A stretch of DNA of 64,000 nucleotides, taken from positions 228,358 through 292,357 of the forward strand of contig NZ_JAMQAW010000010.1 of assembly GCF_023701525.1 (NCBI RefSeq). Reading direction: 5' to 3'. The position numbers were made by a program, and so were the translations under genes. Origin of the DNA: Streptomyces albipurpureus. GTDB lineage: Bacteria; Actinomycetota; Actinomycetes; Streptomycetales; Streptomycetaceae. Below, piece by piece: positions 41,758 through 51,181 of this stretch. The notes beneath the pieces are model-generated. The model had not been told where the DNA came from and made no database searches. It saw only the letters and a list, made by a program, of their open reading frames with translations. Positions within the stretch are counted from its first letter, which is position 1. The number at the start of each line of letters is the position of its first letter.

Positions 41758-42671
41758 CGCTCACCCAGCCGTCGCTCACAGCCGTGGAGTCCGCCCCCAG
41801 CAGGGCGAACGCGGCAGGGCGCCGGCTGCGAAACCGGCTGGGTGCCACGGGGTTGGTCGCCCTGTGCTGGATCGCGCTGATGATCGGGTGCGCAGCACTC
41901 GCTCCCGTGATCGCGCCCCATGACCCCAACGCGCAGGACCTGCTCCATGTCTACGCCGCCCCCGGTGGGGACCATCTCCTCGGCACCGACGGCACCGGAC
42001 GCGACATCCTGTCCCGGCTGATCTGGGGCGCCCGCACCAGCCTGGTGGGCCCCGCGCTGGTCGTCCTGCTGAGCCTGGTGGTCGGACTGCCGCTCGCACT
42101 GGCCGCCGCCTGGCGCGGTGGCTGGCTCGACGCGGTCGTCGGACGCTTCCTCGACATCGTGTTCTCGCTGCCCGCGATCCTCGTCGCCGTACTGGCCGTC
42201 GCCGTCTTCCGGCCCGGCCCGGCACCCGCGATCCTCGCCCTGGCCGTCGCCTATCTCCCCTATGTGGCCCGCGTCGCCCGCAGCGCCGCCCTACGCCAGC
42301 GCGCCATGCCCTATGTCGCGGCCCTCACCGTCCAAGGCCACGGTGGGGTGGCCATCTGCGCCCGCCATCTGCTCCCCAACATCACCCCGGTGGTGGGCGC
42401 CCAGATCCCCATCGCCTTCGCCAACGCCCTGATGGACCTGGCGGCCCTGTCCTTCCTGGGGCTCGCCGTGCAATCCCCGCAGGCCGACTGGGGCGTCCTG
42501 GTCAACGACGCCCAGGCCGTCCTGCAAGGCCACTCGTCCCAGGTGGTGTACGCCGGTGTGCTGATCATCGCCACCGTGGTGGCGTTGATGCTCATCGGCG
42601 ACCGGTTGGGCGGAGACATCCGCCGTCGGCGTGTCCGCCGCGCGCCCCAGCCAACCGGGAGAACCCCATGA
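41754..42671 (+). CDS. ABC transporter permease (DppC-like)
   Basis: A 305-residue membrane permease. It has HLLGTDGTGRDILSRLIWGA near the start, the EAA-like AALTVQGHGGVAICARHLLP, and AALSFLGLAVQSPQADWG. It is the second channel subunit of the importer, ATGA-coupled on both sides. Confidence 0.93.
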   Translation: MTLTQPSLTAVESAPSRANAAGRRLRNRLGATGLVALCWIALMIGCAALAPVIAPHDPNAQDLLHVYAAPGGDHLLGTDGTGRDILSRLIWGARTSLVGPALVVLLSLVVGLPLALAAAWRGGWLDAVVGRFLDIVFSLPAILVAVLAVAVFRPGPAPAILALAVAYLPYVARVARSAALRQRAMPYVAALTVQGHGGVAICARHLLPNITPVVGAQIPIAFANALMDLAALSFLGLAVQSPQADWGVLVNDAQAVLQGHSSQVVYAGVLIIATVVALMLIGDRLGGDIRRRRVRRAPQPTGRTP

Positions 42672-43663
42672 AACCCCTGCTCCAACTCGACCGGGTGTCC
42701 GTGAGCATCCCCATCGACGGCGACCCCCGCCGGGTCATCAGCGATGTCTCCCTGGATCTCGCACCGGGCGAGGCGCTGGGCGTGGTCGGTGAGTCGGGCT
42801 CCGGCAAGTCCATGACCGCCCGTACCGTGATGGGTCTGCTGCCATCCGGCAGCAGTGTGGCGGGCGCCGTCCGGTTCGACGGCACCGAGCTCTACGGCCC
42901 CGAGAACCAAGGCCGCGCCGGACGGTCCCGTACCGCCGCCGCCCGCCGGGACATCGGCATGGTCTTCCAGGACGCCCGGGCGCATCTGGACCCACGCCAG
43001 CGCATCGGCGACTTCCTCGTCGAGACCGACCGCGGCGGCGCCGCCCGCAAGGCGGCCGTGGAGACGCTGGATCGGGTGGGCATCGACGACGCGGCGCGGC
43101 GCATGCGCCAGTACCCGCATGAGATGTCCGGCGGCATGCTCCAACGCGTCATGATCGCCTCGGTGCTGCTCGCCCGCCCCCGGCTGATCCTGGCCGACGA
43201 ACCCACCACGGCCCTCGATGCCACCACCCAGGCCGAAGTCGTCTCACTCCTCGACGAACTCCGCCGCGAGGACGGCACCGCCCTCGTCTTCATCACCCAT
43301 GACCTCGATCTCGCGGCCACCTTCTGCGACCGGGTCGCGGTCATCTACGCCGGCTGCCTCCAGGAGGTCCGCCAGGCGGAGTTGCTCATCCGGGCCCCGC
43401 TGCACCCCTACACCCGCGGGCTGCTCGCCTCCCGGCCGGCCACCGACTCCCGGGTGCCCAGGCTCCCCGTGGTCCCCGGCCGCCCGCTGTCCGCCTTCGA
43501 AGCCCCGCCCGGCTGCGCCTTCGCCGCGCGCTGCGCCCATGCCGTCGACCACTGCCATCAGACCCGGCCGGCCCTGACCGCCCGGCAGGGCGCGCTGGTG
43601 CGCTGCGATCGCCTGGCCGCCATCGAGGCCGCCCCCGTACCGGAGAAGGTGAACCGGCCATGA
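42668..43663 (+). CDS. ABC transporter ATP-binding protein (DppD-like)
   Basis: A 331-residue ATPase. Walker A is GESGSGKSMTAR, the signature MSGGMLQRVMIA and Walker B LILADEPTTALD, with an H-loop in FITHDLDLA. A C-terminal oligopeptide-type extension holds cysteines (CAFAARCAHAVDHCHQT) of the kind that bind an Fe-S cluster in DppD/OppD. Coupled to both neighbours. Confidence 0.94.
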   Translation: MKPLLQLDRVSVSIPIDGDPRRVISDVSLDLAPGEALGVVGESGSGKSMTARTVMGLLPSGSSVAGAVRFDGTELYGPENQGRAGRSRTAAARRDIGMVFQDARAHLDPRQRIGDFLVETDRGGAARKAAVETLDRVGIDDAARRMRQYPHEMSGGMLQRVMIASVLLARPRLILADEPTTALDATTQAEVVSLLDELRREDGTALVFITHDLDLAATFCDRVAVIYAGCLQEVRQAELLIRAPLHPYTRGLLASRPATDSRVPRLPVVPGRPLSAFEAPPGCAFAARCAHAVDHCHQTRPALTARQGALVRCDRLAAIEAAPVPEKVNRP

Positions 43664-44469
43664 CCGCCGCCCCCGTCGTCGATGTCCACGAGTTGCGCAA
43701 GGTCTATCGAACCGGCACATCGGGGCCGCTGGGACCGCGCCGGAACGAGTTCGTGGCCGTCGCCGGAGCCACCTTCCAGGTCGCCGCCGGCGAATGCCTC
43801 GGCATCGTGGGTGAATCCGGATCGGGCAAGAGCACCACCGCCCGGATGCTCGCCGGCCTGGAGCGGCCCACCGCGGGGACGATCTCCGTACTCGGCACCG
43901 ACCGCAGCCGCCCGGCCCGCCGGGCAGCCGAACGCCATCTGCGCGGCGGCCAGCTCCAGATGGTCTTCCAGGACCCCTACACCTCGCTCGACCCCCGCCA
44001 GACCGCCCGCGACACCATCGACGAGACGCTACGTCTGCACACCCGGCTGAGCCGCGCCGAACGAGCCGACCGGGTCAGCGAGATCGCCGCATCGGTGGGC
44101 CTTGACCAACGGCAGGCGCACGCGCTGCCCGCTGGTCTCTCCGGCGGCCAGCGCCAGCGCGTCGCCATCGCCAGGGCACTCGCGGCCGACCCCCGGGTGA
44201 TCGTCCTGGACGAGGCCGTCTCCGCGCTCGATGTGTCCATCCAGGCGCAGATCCTCAATCTGCTCGCCGACATCCGGGACGCCACCGGCGTCGCCTATCT
44301 CTTCATCACCCATGACCTGGCCGTGGTTCGCCATATGGCCGATCGCGTCCTGGTGCTCAAAGAGGGCCACATCGTGGAACAGGGCCCCACCGCAAAGGTA
44401 CTGGACCACCCGGAGCACCCCTACACCCAGCGGCTACGGGAGAGCGTCCCTGCCCGGGGCACCCCGTGA
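43660..44469 (+). CDS. ABC transporter ATP-binding protein (DppF-like)
   Basis: A 269-residue ATPase. Walker A is GESGSGKSTTAR, the signature LSGGQRQRVAIA and Walker B VIVLDEAVSALD. It is the second nucleotide-binding subunit, with a shorter C-terminus than its partner. The stop overlaps a GTG of the ligase gene. Confidence 0.94.
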   Translation: MTAAPVVDVHELRKVYRTGTSGPLGPRRNEFVAVAGATFQVAAGECLGIVGESGSGKSTTARMLAGLERPTAGTISVLGTDRSRPARRAAERHLRGGQLQMVFQDPYTSLDPRQTARDTIDETLRLHTRLSRAERADRVSEIAASVGLDQRQAHALPAGLSGGQRQRVAIARALAADPRVIVLDEAVSALDVSIQAQILNLLADIRDATGVAYLFITHDLAVVRHMADRVLVLKEGHIVEQGPTAKVLDHPEHPYTQRLRESVPARGTP

Positions 44470-46067
44470 CCCACCGCCGGTACCGCCACCAGCGACCGCG
44501 CAGGGCGGCACTCACCCCGCCCGTGCTCCAGACACCGATGGAGGACCCCGTGAAGGGACCCGGAGACATCCTGCGCCGGGCGGCAGCCCGGTTCGACGCC
44601 AAGACCGCGCTGATCACGGCCGACCGTACGCTCAGCTACACCGAACTCGACACCGCGGCCGGCCGGGTGGCCGCCGCACTCGCCGCCCGTGGGGTCGGCC
44701 CGGGCCAGACGGTGTCGCTGTACGCGCAGAACCGCTGGGAGTGGATCGCGGCCTACCACGGCGCCCTGAGAGCGGGCGCGACCGTCAACCCCGTCAATGT
44801 CATGCTCACCACCGAGGAACTCGCCTTCGTCCTCAAGGACTGCGGGGCGGCGGCGGTCTTCACCTCGGCCGCACAGGCCACCGCCGTGGCCGAACTGACC
44901 GGGGACCTACCCGAGCTCCACACCGTCGTCTCCTTCGGCGGCCCGGCCTCCGGCGCGCTCGACTTCGACGAACTGATCGCCACCGAAGCCCCGGAACCGC
45001 AGTTCGCCGTGGACCCCGATCTGCCCTGCACCATCGGCTACACCTCGGGCACCACCGGCCACCCCAAGGGCGCGGTGCAGAGCCATCGCGCGGTACTGCT
45101 CAACTGCGCCCTGACCGCGACCATGCACGCCCGGACCGAACACGACACGGTCCTCACCGCGCTTCCCGCCCCGCATGTGTACGGCAATGTCGTGATCAAC
45201 GGGACCTTCCTCGTCGGCGGCACCGTCGTCCTGATGGAACGCTTCGCCCCAGCCGCCGCGCTCCGACTGATCGGCGAACACCGAGCGACCCTCTTCGAGG
45301 GGGTCCCGACGATGTACGCGACGATGCTCGCCGACCCGGCGCTGACCGAGGCGGACCTGACGTCCCTGACCCGCTGTACGGTCGGCGGCCAGACCATCCC
45401 CACGGCGACGATCGAGCGATGGGAAGCCCGCAGCGGGGCCCCGCTGATCGAGCTCTGGGGAATGACGGAGATTTCGGGCCTGGGCACCACCCACAGCCCC
45501 CACGCACCCGCGGTACCAGGGTCCATCGGCGTCTCACTGCCCGGGGTCGAGATACGGATCGCCGACCTCGCCGACACCACCCGCGGCGCCCCCACCGGGG
45601 TACCGGGTGAGCTGCTGGTCCGCGGCCCGATCGTGATGCTCGGCTACCACCGAAACCCCGAGGCCACGGCGGAGGCGATCAGCCCGGACGGCTGGCTGCG
45701 CACCGGCGACATCGCGACCATGGACGCCACCGGGCATGTCTTCGTCGTCGACCGCCGCAAGGACATGGTGATCACGGGTGGCTACAACGTCTATCCCGCG
45801 GAGATCGAACGGATACTCGCCGAGCATCCAGCGGTCGCCATGGTGGCTGTCGGCCCGGTGCCCGACCCGGTGAAGGGCGAACTGGCCTGTGCCTATGTCG
45901 TACGGGTCCAGGGCGCGGACACCACGGCCGAAGAGCTCATCGCCTTCGCCGGGGACCGTCTCGCGGCCTACAAGCGACCGCGTCTGATCCGCTTCGTCCC
46001 CGATCTGCCCAAGACATCCACCGGGAAGATCATGCGCCGCTCACTGATCACCTCATACGAACAGTGA
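44466..46067 (+). CDS. Class I adenylate-forming acyl-CoA synthetase-like enzyme
   Basis: A 533-residue ligase. The phosphate-binding motif is IGYTSGTTGHPKG, with WGMTEISG, WLRTGDIATMDATG, RRKDMVITGGYNVYPAEIE and the C-terminal lysine in LPKTSTGKIMRR. It activates a carboxylic acid as acyl-AMP and then, most likely, acyl-CoA. It probably processes the acid released by the operon's hydrolases. The GTG at 44466 gives the GTGA coupling seen through the operon, but similarity begins near the ATG at 44538, so the first 24 residues are doubtful. Confidence 0.88.
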   Translation: MTHRRYRHQRPRRAALTPPVLQTPMEDPVKGPGDILRRAAARFDAKTALITADRTLSYTELDTAAGRVAAALAARGVGPGQTVSLYAQNRWEWIAAYHGALRAGATVNPVNVMLTTEELAFVLKDCGAAAVFTSAAQATAVAELTGDLPELHTVVSFGGPASGALDFDELIATEAPEPQFAVDPDLPCTIGYTSGTTGHPKGAVQSHRAVLLNCALTATMHARTEHDTVLTALPAPHVYGNVVINGTFLVGGTVVLMERFAPAAALRLIGEHRATLFEGVPTMYATMLADPALTEADLTSLTRCTVGGQTIPTATIERWEARSGAPLIELWGMTEISGLGTTHSPHAPAVPGSIGVSLPGVEIRIADLADTTRGAPTGVPGELLVRGPIVMLGYHRNPEATAEAISPDGWLRTGDIATMDATGHVFVVDRRKDMVITGGYNVYPAEIERILAEHPAVAMVAVGPVPDPVKGELACAYVVRVQGADTTAEELIAFAGDRLAAYKRPRLIRFVPDLPKTSTGKIMRRSLITSYEQ

Positions 46068-46136
46068 TCACCGCTACCGGTGGGCGGTGGGCGGTGGCGA
46101 GCGAACACCGACGATCGGCCGATCGTCTCTTTCCCT

Positions 46137-46174
46137 CACCGGTCTCTCCAGCACCGGTGCTGGAGAGACCGGTG
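46137..46174. terminator. 38-bp perfect palindrome after the catabolic operon
   Basis: Bases 46137-46174 are perfectly self-complementary with no spacer (centre GCACC|GGTGC), 70 bases past the ligase stop. It is probably a bidirectional terminator. The rest of this 390-base gap holds no gene I can support. Confidence 0.8.
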
Positions 46175-46454
46175 CCGCCCGCCTGGACGCCGCATCCGGA
46201 CCGGTCATCGCATCCATGCCGGTCGTCCCGGTGGGACCGTCATCGCGGCAGGAGCGGTCTTCACAGCCGGAAGGGGCCGCTGAGGCCCGTCTCCCGGCCG
46301 GCTGCGCCAGGGCAGCACGGTCGCTGCTCTCCCTGACGGACCGCTACCACCGCTCGGTCACTGACCGTAATCACCCAGGGCGATCGCGGACCCGCACCCC
46401 GACCTGCCGTCACCGGGGGCGGCGCGGCTCGGCTGTCGGGTCAGCGGCCGCTGG

Positions 46455-46679
46455 TCAGGCGCCGCTGGTCCGGGGGGACTGCTCCGCCTTGGGGTCTGGA
46501 GCCTCTTCGAAGTCGATCTGCCCCATGTGTCGGTTCATGGACTTCATCAGGAACCAGACGCCGACGGCCAGCGCCGCGAAGACCAGGAACCCGAGGACAC
46601 CGGGGGTGACCTTGTTCTCGTCGAGCTCCTTGGCAAGGGTGGCCGCGTGCGTCATTGCGAGGTTTGCGCTTGCGCTCAT
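46455..46679 (-). CDS. Small single-span membrane protein next to mca
   Basis: A 74-residue protein with a short N-terminal helix, one membrane segment (TPGVLGFLVFAALAVGVWFL) and an acidic C-terminal tail. It starts one base after the mca stop (or overlaps it if the ATG at 46688 is used), so it is the second gene of the mca operon. Function unknown; the pairing with mca is common in streptomycetes. Confidence 0.85.
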   Translation of the reverse strand: MSASANLAMTHAATLAKELDENKVTPGVLGFLVFAALAVGVWFLMKSMNRHMGQIDFEEAPDPKAEQSPRTSGA

Positions 46680-46680
46680 A

Positions 46681-47562
46681 TCAGGCATTGTCGCGGATGC
46701 CCGCGAAGAGGTCGTCCTCGGGGAGGGAGGTATCGACCAGAGACTTCACCAGCTCGTACTCCTCGGTCGGCCAGACGTCCTTCTGAAGGTCCAGCGGAAC
46801 CCGGAACCAGCCGCCTTCCGGGTCGATCTGGGTGGCGTGCGCGATCAGCGCCTTGTCCCGGATCTCAAAGAACTCCGCGCACGGAACGTGCGTGGTCAGC
46901 GTCCGCTCAACGTGCTCGAACTCACTCCAGCGCTCCAGCCACTCCCCGTACGGGGACTCCAGGCCGCGCGCCAGCAGCGCCTCGTGCAGAGCGACCGTAC
47001 GCGGCCGGTTGAAGCCCTGGTTGTAGTAGAGCTTGAGCGGCTGCCAGATCGGCCCGAACTCGGACTCGGGGAAGCGCTCGCTGTCCGCCGCCCCCTCGAA
47101 GGCCACCATGGTGATCTTGTGGGTCATGATGTGGTCGGGGTGGGGATAGCCGCCGTTCTCGTCGTAGGTGGTGATCACCTGGGGACGGAACGAGCGGATG
47201 GATCGCACCAGCCGGCCGGCGGCGCTCTCCACGTCCTCCAGTGCGAAGCAGCCCTCGGGCAACGGCGGCAGCGGGTCGCCCTCGGGGAGACCCGAGTCAA
47301 CGAACCCCAGCCACTCCTGCTCGACGCCCAGAATCTCGCGGGCCTCGTCCATCTCCTTCTTACGGACGTCGTGAATGTTCTCTTCGATGTACTTGTCACC
47401 CACGAGCTTGGGGTTGAGGATGGAACCGCGCTCGCCTCCGGTGCAGGTCACGACCAGCACATCCACCCCCTCGGACACATACTTGGCCATCGTGGCCGCG
47501 CCCTTGCTCGACTCGTCGTCGGGGTGGGCGTGAACGGCCATCAGCCGCAGCTGCTCAGTCAA
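46681..47562 (-). CDS. mca: Mycothiol S-conjugate amidase
   Basis: A 293-residue Zn-dependent amidase. It cleaves mycothiol S-conjugates to a mercapturic acid and GlcN-Ins, the last step of mycothiol-based detoxification. Metal-binding motifs are AHPDDES (H13, D16) and GGYPHPDHIMTHK. The start is the TTG at 47562 (LTEQLRLMAVHAHPDDES), with GAGGA nine bases upstream; a frame extending to 47643 lacks similarity. It is divergent from the DUF4307 gene. Confidence 0.95.
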   Translation of the reverse strand: MTEQLRLMAVHAHPDDESSKGAATMAKYVSEGVDVLVVTCTGGERGSILNPKLVGDKYIEENIHDVRKKEMDEAREILGVEQEWLGFVDSGLPEGDPLPPLPEGCFALEDVESAAGRLVRSIRSFRPQVITTYDENGGYPHPDHIMTHKITMVAFEGAADSERFPESEFGPIWQPLKLYYNQGFNRPRTVALHEALLARGLESPYGEWLERWSEFEHVERTLTTHVPCAEFFEIRDKALIAHATQIDPEGGWFRVPLDLQKDVWPTEEYELVKSLVDTSLPEDDLFAGIRDNA

Positions 47563-47737
47563 GACTCGATCCTCAGTGATTCGTCGTGATGCGTCGCAAA
47601 TGGTCTGTACCGTCCGGCAGGACTTCCGCCGCCCGGACGTCATGCAGGGTGCCGGTCATGAAGCCGAAGGGGGCTTCTATAGTGACCGAATCGGGGGAGG
47701 GAAAATTCCGGCGTCCCCCAGTCCTGGAGGAAAGACC

Positions 47738-48139
47738 ATGACCGCCGTGCGCGAGCAGCTTCCCGAGGGCCGATACGGGCGCTCGGCAGACCAGCGCGCC
47801 GACCGCAAGCTCAAGATCCTAGGAGCGGTCCTGGGCGTCGGGTTCATCGGGATGGTCGGCTGGTTCGGCTATGACTACATAGCGGGTCAGAAGATCAGCG
47901 CCGAGGTGATCAAGTTCTCGGTGGTGTCGGACTCCGAGGTCCAGGTGCATCTGGAGATCCGTAAGGACGCTTCGGCGAAGGGCACCTGCACCGTGCGTTC
48001 GCGGGCCGAGGACGGCGGCGAGGTGGGCCGTCTCGAAGTGGCGGTGGACGACGGCAAGGCCAGGATCGACCAGGTGGTCAAGATCCGTACGACGTCCCTG
48101 GCGACCAGCGCGGAGCTGGCCCAGTGCACCAGCGAGTAG
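47738..48139 (+). CDS. DUF4307 membrane-anchored protein
   Basis: A 133-residue protein with a short basic cytoplasmic N-terminus, one membrane span (ILGAVLGVGFIGMVGWFGYD) and an extracytoplasmic beta-rich domain with two cysteines (KGTCTVRS, AQCTSE). DUF4307 is an actinobacterial family of unknown function, usually beside mca. GGAGGAAA precedes the ATG. Confidence 0.9.
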   Translation: MTAVREQLPEGRYGRSADQRADRKLKILGAVLGVGFIGMVGWFGYDYIAGQKISAEVIKFSVVSDSEVQVHLEIRKDASAKGTCTVRSRAEDGGEVGRLEVAVDDGKARIDQVVKIRTTSLATSAELAQCTSE

Positions 48140-48438
48140 CGCCGCACGGCCGGACAGCGGTGCGCCGGTAGGAGACCGGACGCCTGTCGCGTTCTCCCAT
48201 CCAGGCCATCCGTGTGACGCCTGATGGCCGTGTGACATCAGTCCGGCCCGCTGGGGCCCGGGGGCGCTCTGATCGGCCGGGCCGGGCGGCTTCGGTGCCG
48301 CCCTGATCGCGAAAACGCGGTAACGGCTGCGGAGAATCTTGACGCCGCCGGCCGGATTCCCGCACTGACCTGCACCGATGTATGTCTGAGGGCTTTTGTT
48401 CTCCCCCTTACGCCGCGAAATTGTTAGGCTCGTGGTTT

Positions 48439-48475
48439 CGCCCACCCAGGAAGGCACATCCTTCTGGGTAGGGCG
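48439..48475 (+). promoter_or_regulatory. Hairpin in the greA leader
   Basis: CGCCC-ACCCAG..AAGG pairs with CCTT-CTGGGT-AGGGCG around a CACAT loop (48439-48475), 36 bases before the greA start. One bulged base interrupts the stem. It lies inside the 370-base gap, which otherwise shows no gene. It may be an attenuator-like or stabilising leader element. Confidence 0.45.
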
Positions 48476-48510
48476 TTGCTTTGTATTCCCAGTACCTACG
48501 AGGAGCACCT

Positions 48511-49008
48511 GTGACCCAGACCAGCGAAAACGTCACCTGGCTCACCCAGGAGGCGTACAACCAGCTCAAGGCCGAGCTGGCGTACCTGTCTGGTCCCGCG
48601 CGCGTCGAGATCGCCAAGAAGATCGAGGCTGCGCGTGAGGAGGGGGACCTGAAGGAGAACGGCGGGTACCACGCTGCCAAGGAGGAGCAGGGCAAGCAGG
48701 AGCTCCGGGTGCGCCAGCTGACCCAGCTCCTGGACACGGCGAAGGTCGGCGAGGCGCCGGCCGACGACGGCATCGTGGAGCCCGGCATGGTGGTGACGAT
48801 CGCCTTCGACGGCGATGACGACGACACCCTGACCTTCCTGATGGCTTCGCGTGAGTACGCCAGCTCCGACATCGAGACCTACTCCCCGCAGTCCCCGCTC
48901 GGCAGGGGTGTGAGCGGCAAGAAGGTCGGCGACACGGCCGCGTACGAGCTGCCGAACGGCAAGGCGGCCTCCGTGACGATCCTGGCGGCCAAGCCCTACG
49001 GCGGCTGA
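48511..49008 (+). CDS. greA: Transcription elongation factor GreA
   Basis: A 165-residue factor that rescues backtracked RNA polymerase by stimulating transcript cleavage. The N-terminal coiled coil (YNQLKAELAYLSGPARVEIA onward) carries the acidic tip REEGDLKENGGY, and the C-terminal FKBP-like domain ends ASVTILAAKPYGG. The GTG is preceded by GAGGAG. Single gene with a bidirectional terminator downstream. Confidence 0.96.
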   Translation: MTQTSENVTWLTQEAYNQLKAELAYLSGPARVEIAKKIEAAREEGDLKENGGYHAAKEEQGKQELRVRQLTQLLDTAKVGEAPADDGIVEPGMVVTIAFDGDDDDTLTFLMASREYASSDIETYSPQSPLGRGVSGKKVGDTAAYELPNGKAASVTILAAKPYGG

Positions 49009-49133
49009 TGACACCAGCGCTGACCGCGCACGGACGCGGTACGGGCCGAACGCCCGCAACCAGCGGATACGAAGGCGGCCCGCGAGCGTCGCCGGGCGCC
49101 GGGCCATCGGGCCGGGCGCCGATCGGACAGAGT

Positions 49134-49166
49134 CAGGGCCGGATCGCATGAGGCGATCCGGCCCTG
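49134..49166. terminator. Bidirectional terminator between greA and the ABC exporter
   Basis: Perfect 14-base arms CAGGGCCGGATCGC (49134-49147) and complement (49153-49166) with a 5-base loop lie between the convergent genes. Confidence 0.88.
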
Positions 49167-49193
49167 TTCCGTGCGGTGTCGCCCCGGCCGGGC

Positions 49194-50045
49194 TCAGCCA
49201 GCGGCCGAGCGGTACTTGCGCACCGCCAAGGTGCGGAAGAGCACGATGATGACGATGGACCAGATCAGCGAGGCCCACACCGGGTACTGCATGGGCCAGG
49301 CGTCGGACTGGGAGACCCCGGGGTTGCCGAACAGCTCACGGCAGGCTTGGACCGTGGCGCTGAAGGGGTTCCAGTCGGCGATATGGCGGAGCCAGGGGGT
49401 CATCTGGCTGGAGTCCACAAACGCGTTCGAGACAAAGGTGACCGGGAAGAGCCAGATCAGCCCGCCGGAGGTGGCAGCCTCAGGCGTTCGGACCGAGAGC
49501 CCGATCAGCGCGCCGATCCAGGAGAACGCGTATCCCAGCAGCAGTAGCAGACCGAAGGCGGCCAGCGCCTTGGGGATGCCCTCATGGATGCGCCAGCCCA
49601 CCAGCAGGGCGACGATCACCAGCACGACGATGGTGAGGGCGGTCTGGACGAGGTCCGCGAGCGTACGTCCGGTGAGGACGGCCCCCCGCGACATGGGAAG
49701 CGAGCGGAACCGGTCGATCAGTCCCTTGTGCATGTCGTCGGCGATGCCGGCGCCGGATCCGGCCGTGGCGAAGGTGACCGTCTGCGCGAAGATGCCCGCC
49801 ATCAGGAAGTTGCGGTACTCCACGGCGCTGGTGTTGCCGCCGACGCTCACCGAACCGCCGAACACATAGCTGAACAGCACCACGAACATGACCGGCTGGA
49901 TCATGCCGAAGATGATGACTTCGGGAATTCGGGTCATCCTGAGCAGATTCCGCTTGGCGATGACCAGCGAGTCCCGCACCGATTGAACGATGCCGCCCCG
50001 GGGCAGCGGGGCCGTGAGATTGACGGCCTCCGTGGTCGTGGTCAC
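49194..50045 (-). CDS. ABC-2 type exporter permease (DrrB-like)
   Basis: A 283-residue membrane protein with six hydrophobic segments and the ABC-2 features KRNLLRMTRIPEVIIFGMIQ, then FSYVFGG and GIADDMHKGLIDRFRSLPMS. It is the translocation partner of the upstream-transcribed ATPase; the GTGA overlap couples them. Likely exports a drug or lipid. Confidence 0.93.
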   Translation of the reverse strand: MTTTTEAVNLTAPLPRGGIVQSVRDSLVIAKRNLLRMTRIPEVIIFGMIQPVMFVVLFSYVFGGSVSVGGNTSAVEYRNFLMAGIFAQTVTFATAGSGAGIADDMHKGLIDRFRSLPMSRGAVLTGRTLADLVQTALTIVVLVIVALLVGWRIHEGIPKALAAFGLLLLLGYAFSWIGALIGLSVRTPEAATSGGLIWLFPVTFVSNAFVDSSQMTPWLRHIADWNPFSATVQACRELFGNPGVSQSDAWPMQYPVWASLIWSIVIIVLFRTLAVRKYRSAAG

Positions 50046-51061
50046 TTCGTCTTCTCCTTCTGGGATCCGCGGCCGCCCTGGCCACCGGGACGGGCCGCGT
50101 CCTCGGCCTCTTCCGCCGCCGCCTCGGCGGCATGGCCGGTGAGCGAGATAAAGACATCGTCGAGAGTCGGTCGGCGCAGACCGATGTCGTCGATCTCCAC
50201 GCCCCTGGCGTCCAGGTCGCGGATGACCTCGGCCAGCAGCTTGGCGCCACCGGTGACCGGGACGGTGAGCTTGCGTGTGTGCTCGGCAACGGCGACTTCG
50301 CCCTTGCCGAAGCCCCTCAGCACCTCGGTGGCGGGAGCGATCTGATCGCGCTGGTGCACCACGACCTCGACCCGCTCGCCACCGGTCCTGGCCTTGAGCT
50401 CATCGGCGGTGCCACGGGCGATCACCTTGCCGTGGTCGACCACGCAGATGGTGTCGGCGAGATGGTCGGCCTCCTCCAGGTACTGCGTGGTCAGCAGCAG
50501 CGTCGTACCGCCCCTGACCAGTTCCTGGATGACCTCCCACAGCTGCTGCCTGTTGCGGGGGTCGAGACCGGTGGTCGGCTCGTCCATGAACATCACGGGC
50601 GGGGAGACCACCAGCGCGGCGGCGAGGTCGAGTCGGCGGCGCATACCGCCGGAGTAGGTCTTGGCGGGTCGGTCGGCGGCATCGGTGAGATTGAAGCGAT
50701 CCAGCAGCTCAACGGCTCGCTTCTTGGCATCCCGACCGCTCATTTGGTAGAGCTGGCCGACCATCTGGAGGTTTTCGCGACCCGTCAGATACTCGTCGAC
50801 GGCGGCGAACTGGCCGGACAGACCGATGGATCGGCGGACTTCATTGGGGTGCTTGAGGACATCGATGCCATTCACAACGGCCTTGCCGCTGTCAGGCTGA
50901 AGCAGGGTGGTCAGAACTCGCACGGCCGTGGTCTTGCCGGCGCCATTGGGGCCGAGAAGTCCAAGAACCGTGCCTTCAGGGACGTCGAGATCGACGCCGT
51001 CCAAGGCCCTGACCTCACCGAAGGTCTTGACCAGTCCTTCGGCGTAAATCGCGCCTGGCAT
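50042..51061 (-). CDS. ABC exporter ATP-binding protein (DrrA-like)
   Basis: A 339-residue ATPase. Walker A is GPNGAGKTTAVRVL, the signature YSGGMRRRLDLAAAL and Walker B MFMDEPTTGLD. It has the C-terminal DrrA-type extension (PTLDDVFISLTG) and a Lys/Gly-rich tail. GGGAG precedes the ATG. The gene is preceded by an array of TCGCGA motifs (51182-51242), probably its operator. Confidence 0.94.
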   Translation of the reverse strand: MPGAIYAEGLVKTFGEVRALDGVDLDVPEGTVLGLLGPNGAGKTTAVRVLTTLLQPDSGKAVVNGIDVLKHPNEVRRSIGLSGQFAAVDEYLTGRENLQMVGQLYQMSGRDAKKRAVELLDRFNLTDAADRPAKTYSGGMRRRLDLAAALVVSPPVMFMDEPTTGLDPRNRQQLWEVIQELVRGGTTLLLTTQYLEEADHLADTICVVDHGKVIARGTADELKARTGGERVEVVVHQRDQIAPATEVLRGFGKGEVAVAEHTRKLTVPVTGGAKLLAEVIRDLDARGVEIDDIGLRRPTLDDVFISLTGHAAEAAAEEAEDAARPGGQGGRGSQKEKTK

Positions 51062-51181
51062 AGGGAACTCCCATGGTGGCAGGTGGTTCGGGCGTCGGTG
51101 CCGGGGTGCGGACCCGTATCGAGTAGCCCTTTATATGCGGTTACTACGGACACATCATGATCTATCCCACGCCCACTGATG

